Below, piece by piece: positions 51,926 to 62,041 of a DNA stretch of 64,000 bases. The position numbers and the translations under genes were made by a program. The notes below the pieces were generated by a model, which worked only from the letters and a program-made list of their open reading frames with translations, did not search any database and had not been told where the DNA came from. The stretch comes from Saccharina japonica. Lineage: Eukaryota > Sar > Phaeophyceae > Laminariales > Laminariaceae. The stretch is from positions 155,317 through 219,316 of the forward strand of contig MEHQ01003857.1 in NCBI GenBank assembly GCA_008828725.1, given 5' to 3'. The first letter of the stretch is position 1, and each line of letters opens with the position of its first letter.

Positions 51926-52045
51926 ATGGAAGCGAGGGCATGAATTCACTCCCTGCTCACCAGTTTGTACAACCGTCCCACTCAAAGTGGGTCCACCCAA
52001 GAAACCTAAAAAAGAGCTATGAGCTGTGAATCGCAGCCTGGGGGG

Positions 52046-52466
52046 GTGTACTTCATGTTCATGCATGGCCGTAGTCGTGTGACCATACACCCTCGCATCC
52101 CTACAAGCTACAATGCCGGAACGGAGCATGCCGGGTTTTCACCAACCAGGCAGACATTGCTAGCACCGAGCGCGAAGCGAAACGTGAGGTGTTGGGCGAG
52201 TCGCATGAAGGGTGAGCTGTATCCTAATAAGAACCGCTTGTAAGGCGGACTTGCATATGGATGACAGCTTCAATGGGTTAATTTAGTCTCTGGTGTGGCC
52301 ACTTCCTGAGACAGCAATGGGAGCACTATGAAACTGCCTCGCGGGTGCCTCACCATATACACACTACGTGATACGATCATTCTCCTTGTGCGGAGCAAAG
52401 GTTCTCCACTCCGCACAAATGATCTAACTCGACTGTCAGGCTTGGTGCCCGCCAAAAACAAAAAAG
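52046..52466 (-). mobile_element. S-family retroposon
   Basis: CATGCATGGCCGTAGTCGTG through GAAGCGAAACGTGAGG and CAAGGGGCGGAGC-type blocks to GGCTTGGTGCCCGCC. Same limits as the copy at 9213-9614. Confidence 0.68.
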
Positions 52467-52769
52467 TTCGGTGGGGTAGTTTATTCTTACCACTCGTGGG
52501 ATATACGACGGCAGTACACTACGTACGCGCCACCACTCTAAAGTAACTTAGTTTGGGCCCGTAGGCTCAGTTTTCTTATAGGTGGGGCAGGGTGTTTCCC
52601 ACTCTAATTTCGGAATAAAAACAGCAATTTTCTTCTTCTGATTCCCGTGCAAAACGCCGAGCCAAAATTCCTCAACTCTCAGTTTTTTTATGAGCTACGT
52701 ATGGTGCGCGAAAGCGCGCTTGAGAAATTTCGAGTTAGGAGATCCTGGGCCGACTTTTGGCAAGACACA

Positions 52770-52995
52770 CAACTACCGACCGCCGAAGACACAATACAGA
52801 CCGCCGAAAACAAAATACCGACCGCTGAACACAACTACCGCCCGCCGAATACAACTACCGACCGCCAAACGAAACTACTGACCGCCGAAAAAAATCACCA
52901 CAATAAGCTACTACAGCAATTGTACCGATAGCTGGAAAAAAAACACCGACCGACGATCACAACTACCGACCGTCGAACACGGCTACGTACCGTTC
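52770..52995. repeat. ACCGACCGCCGAA repeat
   Basis: About 13 units of roughly 17 bp, such as CAACTACCGACCGCCGAA. Divergence is high. Confidence 0.8.
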
Positions 52996-53094
52996 AACAT
53001 AACTACGATAAAATGATATAAAGCCGGTCGCGCCACGTAGTCAACGCAGGGACAAACCAATTTGCAAGCTTGAAAATTCGTCTCTTCTTGTGCG

Positions 53095-53625
53095 TGTAAC
53101 ACCCATGATGAAACTGACCAACACCCATGATGAAACTGCGTGGTTTGACGCCTTGACTGACCGCCCCTGACTGCTCCCCGCACTAAAACTAGTATATATA
53201 TGCTAGGAGACCGCGGCTTGACGTCTCGGTTGACCACCCTTGACCGCCCCCATACTAAAACTAGTATAGTTACGCTAGGAGACCGCGGCTTGACGCCTTG
53301 ACTGACCGCCCCTGACCGCTCCCCACACTAAAACTAGCATAGTTATGCCCGGAGACCGCGCGGTTTGACGCCTTGACTGACCGCCCTTGACCTCCCCCAC
53401 ACTAAAACTAGTATAGTTATGCCAGGAGACTGCGCGGTTTGACGCCTTGACTGACCGCCCTTGATCGCCCCCTACACTAAAACCAGTATAATTATGCTAC
53501 GCTTGACGTCTTGACTGACCGCCCCTGACCGCTCCCCGCACTAAAACTAGTATTGCTATGCCAGGAGACTGCGGCTTGACGCTTTGCCTGACGGCCGTTC
53601 TACACTAAAACTAGTATAATAAGGC
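53095..53625. repeat. Six to seven tandem units of about 75 bp
   Basis: GACGCCTTGACTGACCGCCC, ACACTAAAACTAGTATAGTT and ATGCCAGGAGACCGCG. Units differ by indels around CGCGGTTTGACG. Confidence 0.87.
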
Positions 53626-53934
53626 CAAAAAACCCTCTGGCGCGCCCAAAACGATCGGCCTCCTACATAATAGCACAATCGCTTGCGAGTTTGCCTATAT
53701 ATGAGTACCCTACACAGATGATTCCCCCAAAAAATAGAATACAAGAAAAAAAAACGCATCTCGGACATCGCTTCGCAGGGCTTCTTCGCACGCGCACCAA
53801 CGCCGGGCTTGCTGCTACTGCTGCTGCTTCACGAAAACTTGAAGCCCCGACTTCGGAGGTCTTTTCTCGCGGCCTGGATGTCCTGTGGAGCGAGCGCACA
53901 AAAAAACACGCCAACCGAGGGAAAACCAGGACCA

Positions 53935-54300
53935 CAAATAACGGGTTGGGGTGGGGGTGGAGTTGGTCGTGGGGGTGGCATCGGGGGTCGGGGAGGGGGC
54001 GGAATTGGGGATTTGGGTTGGGGTTGGTGGTGGAGGTTGGGGTGGGCGCACAAAAAACGCCAACCAATCAGAGAATCTAAGACCAAAAATAACGGGATGG
54101 GGTGGGGGTCAGGGTGGGGTTGGGGTTGGAGTGGGGTTGGGGTTGGCGCTGGGGTGGGGTTGGGGTTGGCGTTGGGCTTGGGGTTGGGGGTGGGGGTGCG
54201 GTTGGGTTTGGGGTTGGGGTCGGGGCTATAATTGGGTTGGGGTTTGAGTTTGGGTCAGGGACGGGGATGGGGGTGAGGGTGGGCGTAGTCAGCGCCGACT
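53935..54300 (+). repeat. GGGGTTGGGGTTGG-rich tract
   Basis: Dense G3-G5 runs separated by TT or TGG on the plus strand, C runs on the minus strand. It can form stacked G-quadruplexes. It lies downstream of the last sure DPM3 exon. Confidence 0.85.
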
Positions 54301-54629
54301 AAAGTAGGTGACTGAGTATGTAGCCTCCAGGTGTAAAATGCTACGCTTTCAGATATTCTACCTGTACGACATGTTTTTGGAACACATTTTCCGTGAGGGG
54401 ACTTCTAGGCGAGTGGTACGATAGAGGTAGGTGGGGGTAGGGGCGTGGGCGCGGGTGGGGGTGGCGGTGAAGGTGGGAGTGTCGGTGGGGCCGGTGTTGG
54501 GAGTAGGGATCGGCTTCCTTGTCAAAGCAACCTTGACTCGATTTATCATTCGATGTCCCATTACCGGCATCGTATCGAACTCGATTCTCGTCCGATATTC
54601 AATATAATGAATAGCCATGGATCACTAAC

Positions 54630-54737
54630 CTGATCGAGGAGCAAGGCGTCCTCCGAGCAATCTTTGAAGGCGATCAAGCCCAGGCCGATCTTGGCCAGCG
54701 CGTAGCATCCGAACACCATCAAGCCGTACACAGGAAG
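54630..54737 (-). CDS. DPM3: DPM3 exon 2
   Basis: 36 codons in phase 0, acceptor GGTTGAAG, donor GTTAGTGA. It carries the second membrane segment with GCYALAKIGLG and the FKDCSEDALLLDQ tail, the most conserved part of the family. Confidence 0.85.
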
Positions 54738-57700
54738 CTTCAACCAAAAAAAGCGCGTGAGGGACAGAGGGTTGGTGGTGGCGGAGCGGGGTAGCAGCCG
54801 AAAAGGAGAGGACGGGTAAGTATCATTACTTAGGGTTCGTTGAATATAAAGAAGACAATTAAAACAATATATGTTTGATAGGGTTACAGCTAATACTGCC
54901 ATTAAATGGGAATGCTCGTATCGAGTTTTAGTAGGCTTCACTTATAAGCTAGGGGTCGCGGAGGGGGGGTGTACTCATATCGTGCACGGCCGTAGTCGTA
55001 TGACCATAGACCCTCGCATCCCTACAATGCCGGGACGGAGCACGTTGGGTTTTCACCAACCAGGCAGACATTGCTTGCACCAAGCGCGAAGCGCCGTGAG
55101 ATATTGGGCGAGTCGCATGGAGGGTGAGCTGCATCCTGCTAGGACCCGCCTGTGAGGCGGACTTGCATATGGACTGACAGCTCTCAATGGTTATTTAAGT
55201 CTCTGGTGTGGCCACTTCCGAGACAGCAATGGGTATCACTACGTATCTGCCTCGTGAGTGCCTTACCATATACACACTACGTGATACGATCATTCCTCCT
55301 TGTGCGGAGCAGAAGGTTACTCACACCCGCACAAATGATCTAACAACGACCTGCAGCTGGTGCCGCAAAAAAAAAAAACGGTACCCTGGTTGTCGAGCTC
55401 ACGCAGTGAGAGGCGTGTTTTACAGCGCCGTTGCCAACCGACGCCAACCCAACCTGTAAATATATAAAATATTTATAGGGGGGGGGGGGGGTTAAAGTGC
55501 TGGGTGGGGGAAGAGGAGAGACAGGGGAAGGGAGGGGGGTGGCGGGGGGGAGGGGGGCGAACTCATGCCACGCATGACACGTTCTACGGTTAGAGGTACT
55601 GTACCGTTTTTTGGCTGAAACGTTTTTCTCAATGATCTGGCTCCTTAACCCATTTAGAACTGAAAAACTTATCCCACACTAATTCCAAGTAGTTTGTCCC
55701 CAAAAACGTGGGACCAGTTCTCAAGGGATCAACCCAAAATCGTCGAACGTTCATTCTTGTGTTCCAAGTAGTTTGTCCCCAAAAACGTGGGACCAGTTCT
55801 CAAGGGATCAACCCAAAATCGTCGAACGTTCATTCTTGTGTTGCGTTGTTTTTCGTGTTTAACCCCTGAAGAACTGGTCCCAAACATTTGGGGACAAACT
55901 ACTTGGAATTAGTCTGGGGTATTTCTTTCAGTTCTGAATGGGTTAAATAGGCCATGGGATTTTTCATCGGGCAGCACCTTTATTTCCCTCTAAAATGAGT
56001 TTTTTGGGTGACGTACAGAGCTCCTCGAGTGACCACTCTAAGAAAATGTCCTGTATGCAGGTGCACCTCTATCGTAGCATGTTGTTGCATGGCCGTAGTC
56101 GTATGGCCATAGACCCGCGCATCCCTACAGTGCCGGGACGGAGCACGTTGGGTTTTCACCGACCAGGCAATTGCTTACACCAGGCGCGAAGCGCCCTGAG
56201 GTGTTTTGGGCGAGTCGCATGAAGGGCGGTATGCATCCTACTATAAACGATTTACTTGTGAAGCGGACTTTCCTGCCTACGGATGATAAGCGTTGACTGG
56301 GATGTCAATGCCGGCTCGGGAGCGGGGGGGGGGGTCAAGCAATGCCGGTTGAGGGGGGGTGGAGAGAGCCCACGTGAGAAAAATAAAAGGTTTCTGTTCA
56401 AGTGCGCACTCCGTCAATCGGCGTAACCTCAAGAAAACATAATTCCTGTCCCTGAATAAACGTGTCAGTCTCTGTGCGGTCGACCTGCATGAATCTCCGC
56501 ATACAACAGCTTCCCGTTCCGCAGACCACGCACATACGTATTCAGTCACATTTTTTTACCAATCAATGATATACATACGCGAAAGCACGAACTATCTCAA
56601 CCGAAATCCGACATCACTGCCTGATATATACTGACTTCAGCGCAGATACCAAACTTCAGTCCACCCAAAAAAGAACGAATTCTCAATGTCAAACCAGTCC
56701 AGAAATAACTCCGCTCAGAAGGTTAAACTCTTGATCTCAATGTAAGCTGGGTACGGGTACAAGTTTAATACACACTCAAGCCTCCCTACCACCACTGGGC
56801 GGGGGGGGGCGGGGGTCACGCCAAGTATCATATTGTCAGTATAAGTGCTGGGACCACGAACTTCGAAGTAGCTATGGCCGTCATTGCACAAAAAAAAAAT
56901 GATGTGGAAGCCCCTCGTGATGTATACTTGGTATATATTTTACCGTCGTACACAGATCACAGGTGAAAAGGGAAAAAAAGAAAATATCTCGTGTTCAAGA
57001 ACCTGTAAAACTCACTCAATTAGAAACACCCAGAAAGGAAATATGAAAGCAACGATCATTGCTTACTGAGTCCGGTACCGAGAAAGTCGGAGGTAAAACT
57101 TGGATACTCAAGAGTCTCCTTGGGGTTCCTGACTTAGGGCCACTCTTATCGAGCATTTTTTTTCCAAAACTTCCGATATGTTTTTCCAAGAAAAATAGGA
57201 AAAAGAGGGAAAAGAGGAAATATAATTTTTTCCAAAGTTTTGATATTCTTCAGAGGGAGAAAAAAAAGGTTTGGAAGGCTTCGCATTCCACTTCGTATCT
57301 GGAAAAAAAAAATGGGAAAAAACGGAAATACGGAAAATTGCGCGAAAACAATATTGGAATTTTTGGAAATTCATGGCTCCGATAATAATGGTTCTCTCAA
57401 CCGAGGGTATAAATAAGTCAGGTTTAGTGGGGGAGATTGTGCTGGAAATGACGGAGCGAGATCCGATTTGCCTTGCGGTGCGAGCGGACTGGCCACGCCC
57501 GAGCGCAGTGCAAGGCGGTGGTGAAAATCGCGATCGCTCCGAACATATCACTACAGGCCTACGTCGACGCTGGACTACTTCGACGCCCGGCTATCACTTT
57601 ACCGACTACAGTTCTGTCCTCGCGGGCATCGCGATGGCATATCACTACCTCCGATCAATGACCCACTGCTGTGGAGGTAGTGATGACATCGCGGTGGTCG

Positions 57701-59664
57701 TGAGGAGATAACTGAGGCCAGGAAGGTGATAGCCGGGCGGTAGTAGTCTAGCGTCGACGTAGGACTGCGGTGGTGGGTTCGGAGCGGTCGCGATTTTCAA
57801 CCACCGCCCTGCACTGCGTTCGGGCGTGGCCAGCCCGCTCGCACCGCAAGGCATATCGGAACTCGCCCGTCATCTCTCCCAGCAAGTCCCAACCAGCGAG
57901 TGCTTCCAATTGAAACACACGCTAGCGTGTTCAAGTGCCCACTGGTGGGATCCTCGAGGTCGGGATCGGGTTGAAGGTAAGCACACGTGATGTAGAAGCC
58001 CCTCGTGGTGTACATAAATTACTGTCGTACACATATGAATAGGGAAGCAAGGGAAGTAGAAGACACGAAGAAGCAAGAAGGGGTGGACTACAGGGGCACC
58101 TCCCAGGTACATAATAAATATACCCGGCGGGAGAAACATGCCACTTGCCTCTACGTATCCCAGTCGGTTACGCATAATCATCGCGTACATATCGTACTCT
58201 CAACAGTTTCACTAATCGGACAGGTCATTGATTCCCACTTCACGATCTACTATTAATAATACGGGGGACTATAGTGAATGGGACCTACGGCACACAAAAA
58301 CCTATATATTTACGTAACGTTTTTTACTATTAATAACAATATTTGGTCCTATTTACTATGGTCGCCCGTAGTATTAATACTGTTTGTAGGTGCTTCCAAG
58401 GGCAGATACATTCCTGGTCTGTATGATCTGTATATATGATCTGTATGATTTGTATGATCTGGCTCATGTTCGCCGGGTGGGAGCCACAATAATCTGCATG
58501 GTTTACTGCTGTAGCGCATGCTTCCTGAGTTAGATGGTATGTATTGTTATACAGGCCCTGCAAATAGCCATGAAGGCAGGTTAGGATTTACAGCAGTAGA
58601 TAATCTGCAGCACTAGATCGTGATTTGTTGGTCCCAGATGTGGGAAGGTTTGATCGAAGCGCGAGTGACTCCCAAAGTCCAACCGGTACGCACCATCTAC
58701 GAGTTTGTCATATAAGGTAAGCACTACCGTATGGTAGTCAGGCCAACGACCATGCAGAGTACACGACACCTTCAGTCACGATAAAGGTAGGCTGAATAAG
58801 AAGTACGGCAGTCGTTTTACTGAAATCAGTGTCGAACGCACTTACTTTCAAATAAGAAATCCAGCAAACCCAGCCTGAACCAGGCTTCCTGTTTCTTACT
58901 ACGGCAGTAGGTGTCCGGTACTGTTTGTTGGTACACCTCATAACGAATTGCAACCTTGAAGTTTAAAGACCATGTGGACGATGTTCAGCAGCAGCAGAAG
59001 CAGCAGCACAAGCAGAGCAGAAACAGTGTTCCCGGTGGAACGCTCGTCGCAAATTGGAAGGGCTTGCAATTTGTAACTTGCAAGCTTTCGTCGAAACGTG
59101 CCAAAAATCATGGCGTCATGGACTACCAGAGCCTTGCACGCGCGTGCCGGCGCACCTTAGCCATGACTATGGGTTACTTGCCATATGCATAGCTCAACCG
59201 AGCACAATCGATGGTCGACTCGACAAGAGCACTCGATGGTCGACTCGACAAGAGCGGGTGAAACGGTGGTTCTGTGAGAACAAATGACAGCAGCGCGCAG
59301 AGCCAGCGCCAGCAGTGCAAACTACCAGATACAACTAACTGGCGATGGCTGCAACGCAGAGCTCAAATCGTCACAAACGGGGCACGCTCGAGCTCTGTAA
59401 GGTGCATGGACACCACCACAACATGCCCATCGGAAACAGGAGGTGATCTATCGTATGTACGATGTATGTAATAGTTGTGACCGAGCGGGCGGTCTCTCCG
59501 TAGCAGCGATCAATCTTCACATAGAACATAGCAGCACTTACGCTTTCGATAATCTCTCGCAAGGGCTTCCCGCACTCTCCATTCTTCGAGCAGTAGACGA
59601 GCCCCGCACCCCAGGCGCACATAGCCAAGGAAATGGGACCAAGGAGCTTCTGGTATCGCTTCAT
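54630..59664 (-). CDS. DPM3: DPM3-like, dolichol-phosphate mannose synthase subunit 3 (3' end unresolved)
   Basis: DPM3 is a small ER membrane protein that anchors and stabilises the catalytic DPM1, which makes dolichol-phosphate-mannose for N-glycans, GPI anchors and O- or C-mannose. Exon 1 (59542-59664) and exon 2 (54630-54737) join in phase 0 to 77 residues. There are two hydrophobic segments: residues about 8-27 (GPISLAMCAWGAGLVY) and 42-64, LPVYGLMVFGCYALAKIGLG, followed by LIAFKDCSEDALLLDQ. The second segment matches the family pattern PVYxxxxxGCYxL with Phe-x-x-Cys-x-x-x-A after it. The family adds 10-20 more residues after the LLxQ position, so a small third exon is expected. Candidates are weak: a 21-bp exon at 54341-54361 ending in TAG, or one near 53740-53790. 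Confidence 0.82.
54968..55482 (-). mobile_element. S-family retroposon, near full length
   Basis: Reverse orientation of the element at 36790-37340, in the DPM3 intron. It starts at a G run and GTACTCATATCGTGCACGGC and ends with AACCTGTAAATATATAAAAT and ATTTATAGG, followed by another G run. Confidence 0.7.
55576..56081. mobile_element. Family A transposon with nested, duplicated family K element
   Basis: GACACGTTCTACGGTTAGAG and CTCTATCGTAGCATG. Inside are three family K units (55655-55940); one 81-bp stretch is repeated in tandem with almost no change. Confidence 0.7.
56083..56290 (-). mobile_element. S-family tail next to a family A end
   Basis: GCATGGCCGTAGTCGTATGG to TGTGAAGCGGACTTTCCTGC. 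It abuts the right end of transposon A at 56081. Confidence 0.6.
56300..57440. other. DPM3 intron, low-repeat part
   Basis: A G run at 56322-56331, then AT-rich sequence with a purine-rich GGGAAAAAAAGAAA stretch (57190-57330). A GAAGCCCCTCGTGATGTATA block at 56908 recurs at 57991. No exon evidence. Confidence 0.5.
57450..57868. mobile_element. Foldback element with 155-bp arms
   Basis: The left arm (GATTTGCCTTGCGGTGCGAG, CAAGGCGGTGGTGAAAATCG, GGCCTACGTCGACGCTGGAC) returns reversed at 57720-57868. The centre 57610-57712 is itself a palindrome (GCATATCACTACCTCC with GGAGGTAGTGATGACAT). No coding evidence. Confidence 0.75.
58259..58372. mobile_element. Family C transposon in the DPM3 intron
   Basis: ATACGGGGGACTATAGTGAA and TTACTATGGTCGCCCGTA, with an extra TTTTTACTATTAATA inside. 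Confidence 0.68.
58763..58917. mobile_element. Family F transposon in the DPM3 intron
   Basis: The left end is worn (ACGACACC); the right end CTTCCTGTTTCTTACTACGG and AGGTGTCC is clear. Confidence 0.55.
59542..59664 (-). CDS. DPM3: DPM3 exon 1
   Basis: ATG at 59664, 41 codons, donor GTAAGTGC. It encodes MKRYQKLLGPISLAM and a first membrane segment, ending ECGKPLREIIES. This start was chosen because it lies just before the membrane segment; an upstream in-frame ATG would add ten residues. Confidence 0.78.
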
Positions 59665-59699
59665 GGTGGCTGGTGGCAGGTGGCACTGCTGCAACGCCG

Positions 59700-60900
59700 T
59701 CGCACTGGGAGATCAAACGCGGGGCAAAAAATACTATAAGAACGCCTCCGAATAATGTTGAACTCCCTCCGAGGCGTTTGCGTTTTCTTGCTTGCCTCTT
59801 GCGTCAAAGCCACCAAAGCTTCGGTCAAGCCATGCTCGCCTACCGACGGACAACTACGCTCGCTGTGAGGGCCTTGGCGAGGAACTGCCAGGGTGGGGTT
59901 ATCGTTGGTTCGAAGCCGGTCGGTCAAGCACGCGCTGAAATCGGCGTGCCCATTGGCAGCAGATGTGTGTTCTCTTCCCTGCCCGAGCATATCGTCGTCG
60001 GCATGCCAGGTGTGTTGTGTGTTCCCACCAACTGGAACTGCTGCCTGTGATTCCTGAGGCAGCGTGAGTCTACGATGGGCTCAGAGCTGGGATGCGCTGT
60101 GTATGTAGTTGCACAGCAGTAAGCTCGGAGGCGTCACTCGCTCGTGATACGTACGGCGGAGATCGAGATCGAGGTTTCGCTGAGAGGTGGAGACGACCGT
60201 AGACTGCTGCCAAGCGTGAGCGTGCACTTTATGCATAAACTGGTGCATTTGCCACGTACCCGCATAATACCATTGACACGCGTCTGCTTTATATCGGCAT
60301 ACGTATCGCACCAGTACTGCTCTATAAGGCGCTGTGCTGCTGTGCCAGATGCCGCATGCTGACTACTGTGCCCGTACTGCCTTGTGCCGGGTAGATTTGT
60401 AGCTGTGTACGAGTGGTATTGGCTGTCGTCGTTACCTCTGTACAACAAAGATGAGAGAGGGACGGGTCGGTCGCCCAACAAAAGAGCAGCGGTCACGGAC
60501 ACACGGCCGACCTGTTCCACACTGAGACCTACCAGGTAGTAGTTACGGTATTAGCAAGCGTCGGTCACGGCATTTTCCGCCAGGCGCACCGCACAGCCCT
60601 ACCGGCAACCTACCGTCACTCCTCATCTTCACTGTACGCACAGAGTAGAGCAGTTCGCGGACAACTTCTACTTCTGTCAGTACGTTCCTCGACGGGCACT
60701 TCTTGAGCGCTCTCGGAGATCAGAGCCCTCCGCCCGTACGCCCGAACCTCGCGGCTCGCGTACATATCATATTCGTAGCCTATACTAGCGTGATGCACAT
60801 GATAGCGTCGCTTCCGGTGCTCTGCCGCCCGCCTGTTGGTCTTTCCTGTGGTGCGGGTGGCGTGCGGTTTCCTCGGCTGGCACGGCGTGGGTTTGGCACG
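59700..60900. other. Divergent region between DPM3 and PDH E2, no gene called
   Basis: Balanced base composition, few repeats. It should hold both promoters and perhaps the first E2 exons. I found no frame with a targeting-peptide look and a phase-1 donor that I could defend. Confidence 0.4.
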
Positions 60901-60904
60901 TCAC

Positions 60905-61125
60905 CCCCTCGGTACTCGGTACTCAGTACTCCGCACTCAGTACCAAGGTACCTGGCACTCAATACCAAGGTACCTGATATCAGTACTCAGTACAAAGGTA
61001 CCTGGCACCCAGTACCTGGTACTCAGTATCAAGGTATCTGATACTCAGTACCGAGGTACATGGTACTCGGTACCTGGTACTCAGTATCAAGGAACCTCAG
61101 TACCTCAGTACTTGGTACTCAGTAC
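60905..61125. repeat. AGTACCAAGGTACC palindromic satellite
   Basis: About ten units of TACCAAGGTACCTGGCACTC or close variants. Each contains GGTACC and AGTACT palindromes. Confidence 0.87.
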
Positions 61126-61444
61126 AGCAGCACGCGTACCGGTACTCGCTATAGGTGCGGTCACGCTATCTTCGACGACTATTAGAAATACAGGTACAGT
61201 ATACCAATATTACACATAGCAGTCCCAGCTGTAGTTGCGCCGCATCCTGTCGCCGGTATGGTGATGACCCCATCTGACCTTGCTTGCTTTATTGAGGACT
61301 GTTTCGGGCATATCGCCACCCGCAAGCTAACCGACGGGCGATCACGGTCCGGACACTGCTGTGACGCTTAAGGCTATGCACAAAGATAAGAGCACGTGCC
61401 GGTTATCACGCTCCATTTTGAGGAAAGGGCACAAGACTACTATT

Positions 61445-61880
61445 TTGCTGCTGCTGCTGCTGCTTCTGCTGCTCCCCCCCCTCGTGATAATTATCGTGGT
61501 GGTGCTGCTGCTTCTGCTGCTGCTGATGCTCGTGCTGCTTCTGCTGCTGCTGATGCTCGTGCTGCTTCTGCTGCTGATGCTCGTGCTGCTTCTGCTGTTG
61601 CTGATGCTCGTGCTGCTTCTGCTGCTGCTGATGCTTGCTCTTTCCCCTCTTGATGTTCATGCTCATGCCCATACCGCTGATGCTCATCCTCATGCCCATA
61701 TACAGCTGATGCTCATGCCCATGCCCATACTGCTCATGCTCATACTGCTTCTTCTTCTTGCTACGTACCGCTGCTCCATCTATTGCTGCTTCTGCTTCTG
61801 ATGCTTCCTCTGCTGCTGCTTCCTCTGCTATATACTGCTGCTTCTGCTGCTCCATTTACTGCTGTTGGCTGCTGCTTCTG
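61445..61880 (+). repeat. Long CTG/CTT-rich tract before PDH E2
   Basis: CTGCTGCTGATGCTCGTGCT-type units of about 27 bp, then ATGCTCATGCCCATACC units. It is open in several frames on both strands. It may overlap the missing 5' exon of E2. Confidence 0.8.
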
Positions 61881-61934
61881 CTGCTTGCTCTGCCTCCTCT
61901 GCTGCTGGTGGTGGTTGCTCTGTCGTCGCTTCAG

Positions 61935-62041
61935 CGCTGTCACCGACGATGACGCACGGCAACCTGGCCTCGTGGGGTAAAAAGGCTGGAGACGAGATCG
62001 CGGCGGGCGACATCGTTTGCGAGGTGGAGACCGACAAAGCG
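61935..62041 (+). CDS. PDH E2 lipoyl-domain exon a
   Basis: Acceptor CGCTTCAG, donor GTGAGTCT. It encodes [20 protein letters not shown] to CEVETDKA. The frame is also open leftward into Ala/Ser codons (TTGGCTGCTGCTTCTGC), so the exon could begin earlier without this splice. A decayed copy of its 3' border lies at 62148-62206. Confidence 0.87.

Noticed and set aside
53663-54231. Several Gly/Trp- or Pro/Thr-rich frames over 80 codons
   Set aside because: Products of the GGGGTTGG tract; low complexity in every frame.
61361-61855. 146-149-codon frames on both strands (Leu-rich and Gln/His-rich)
   Set aside because: Both are translations of the CTG/ATG-rich tract and have no other support as separate genes.
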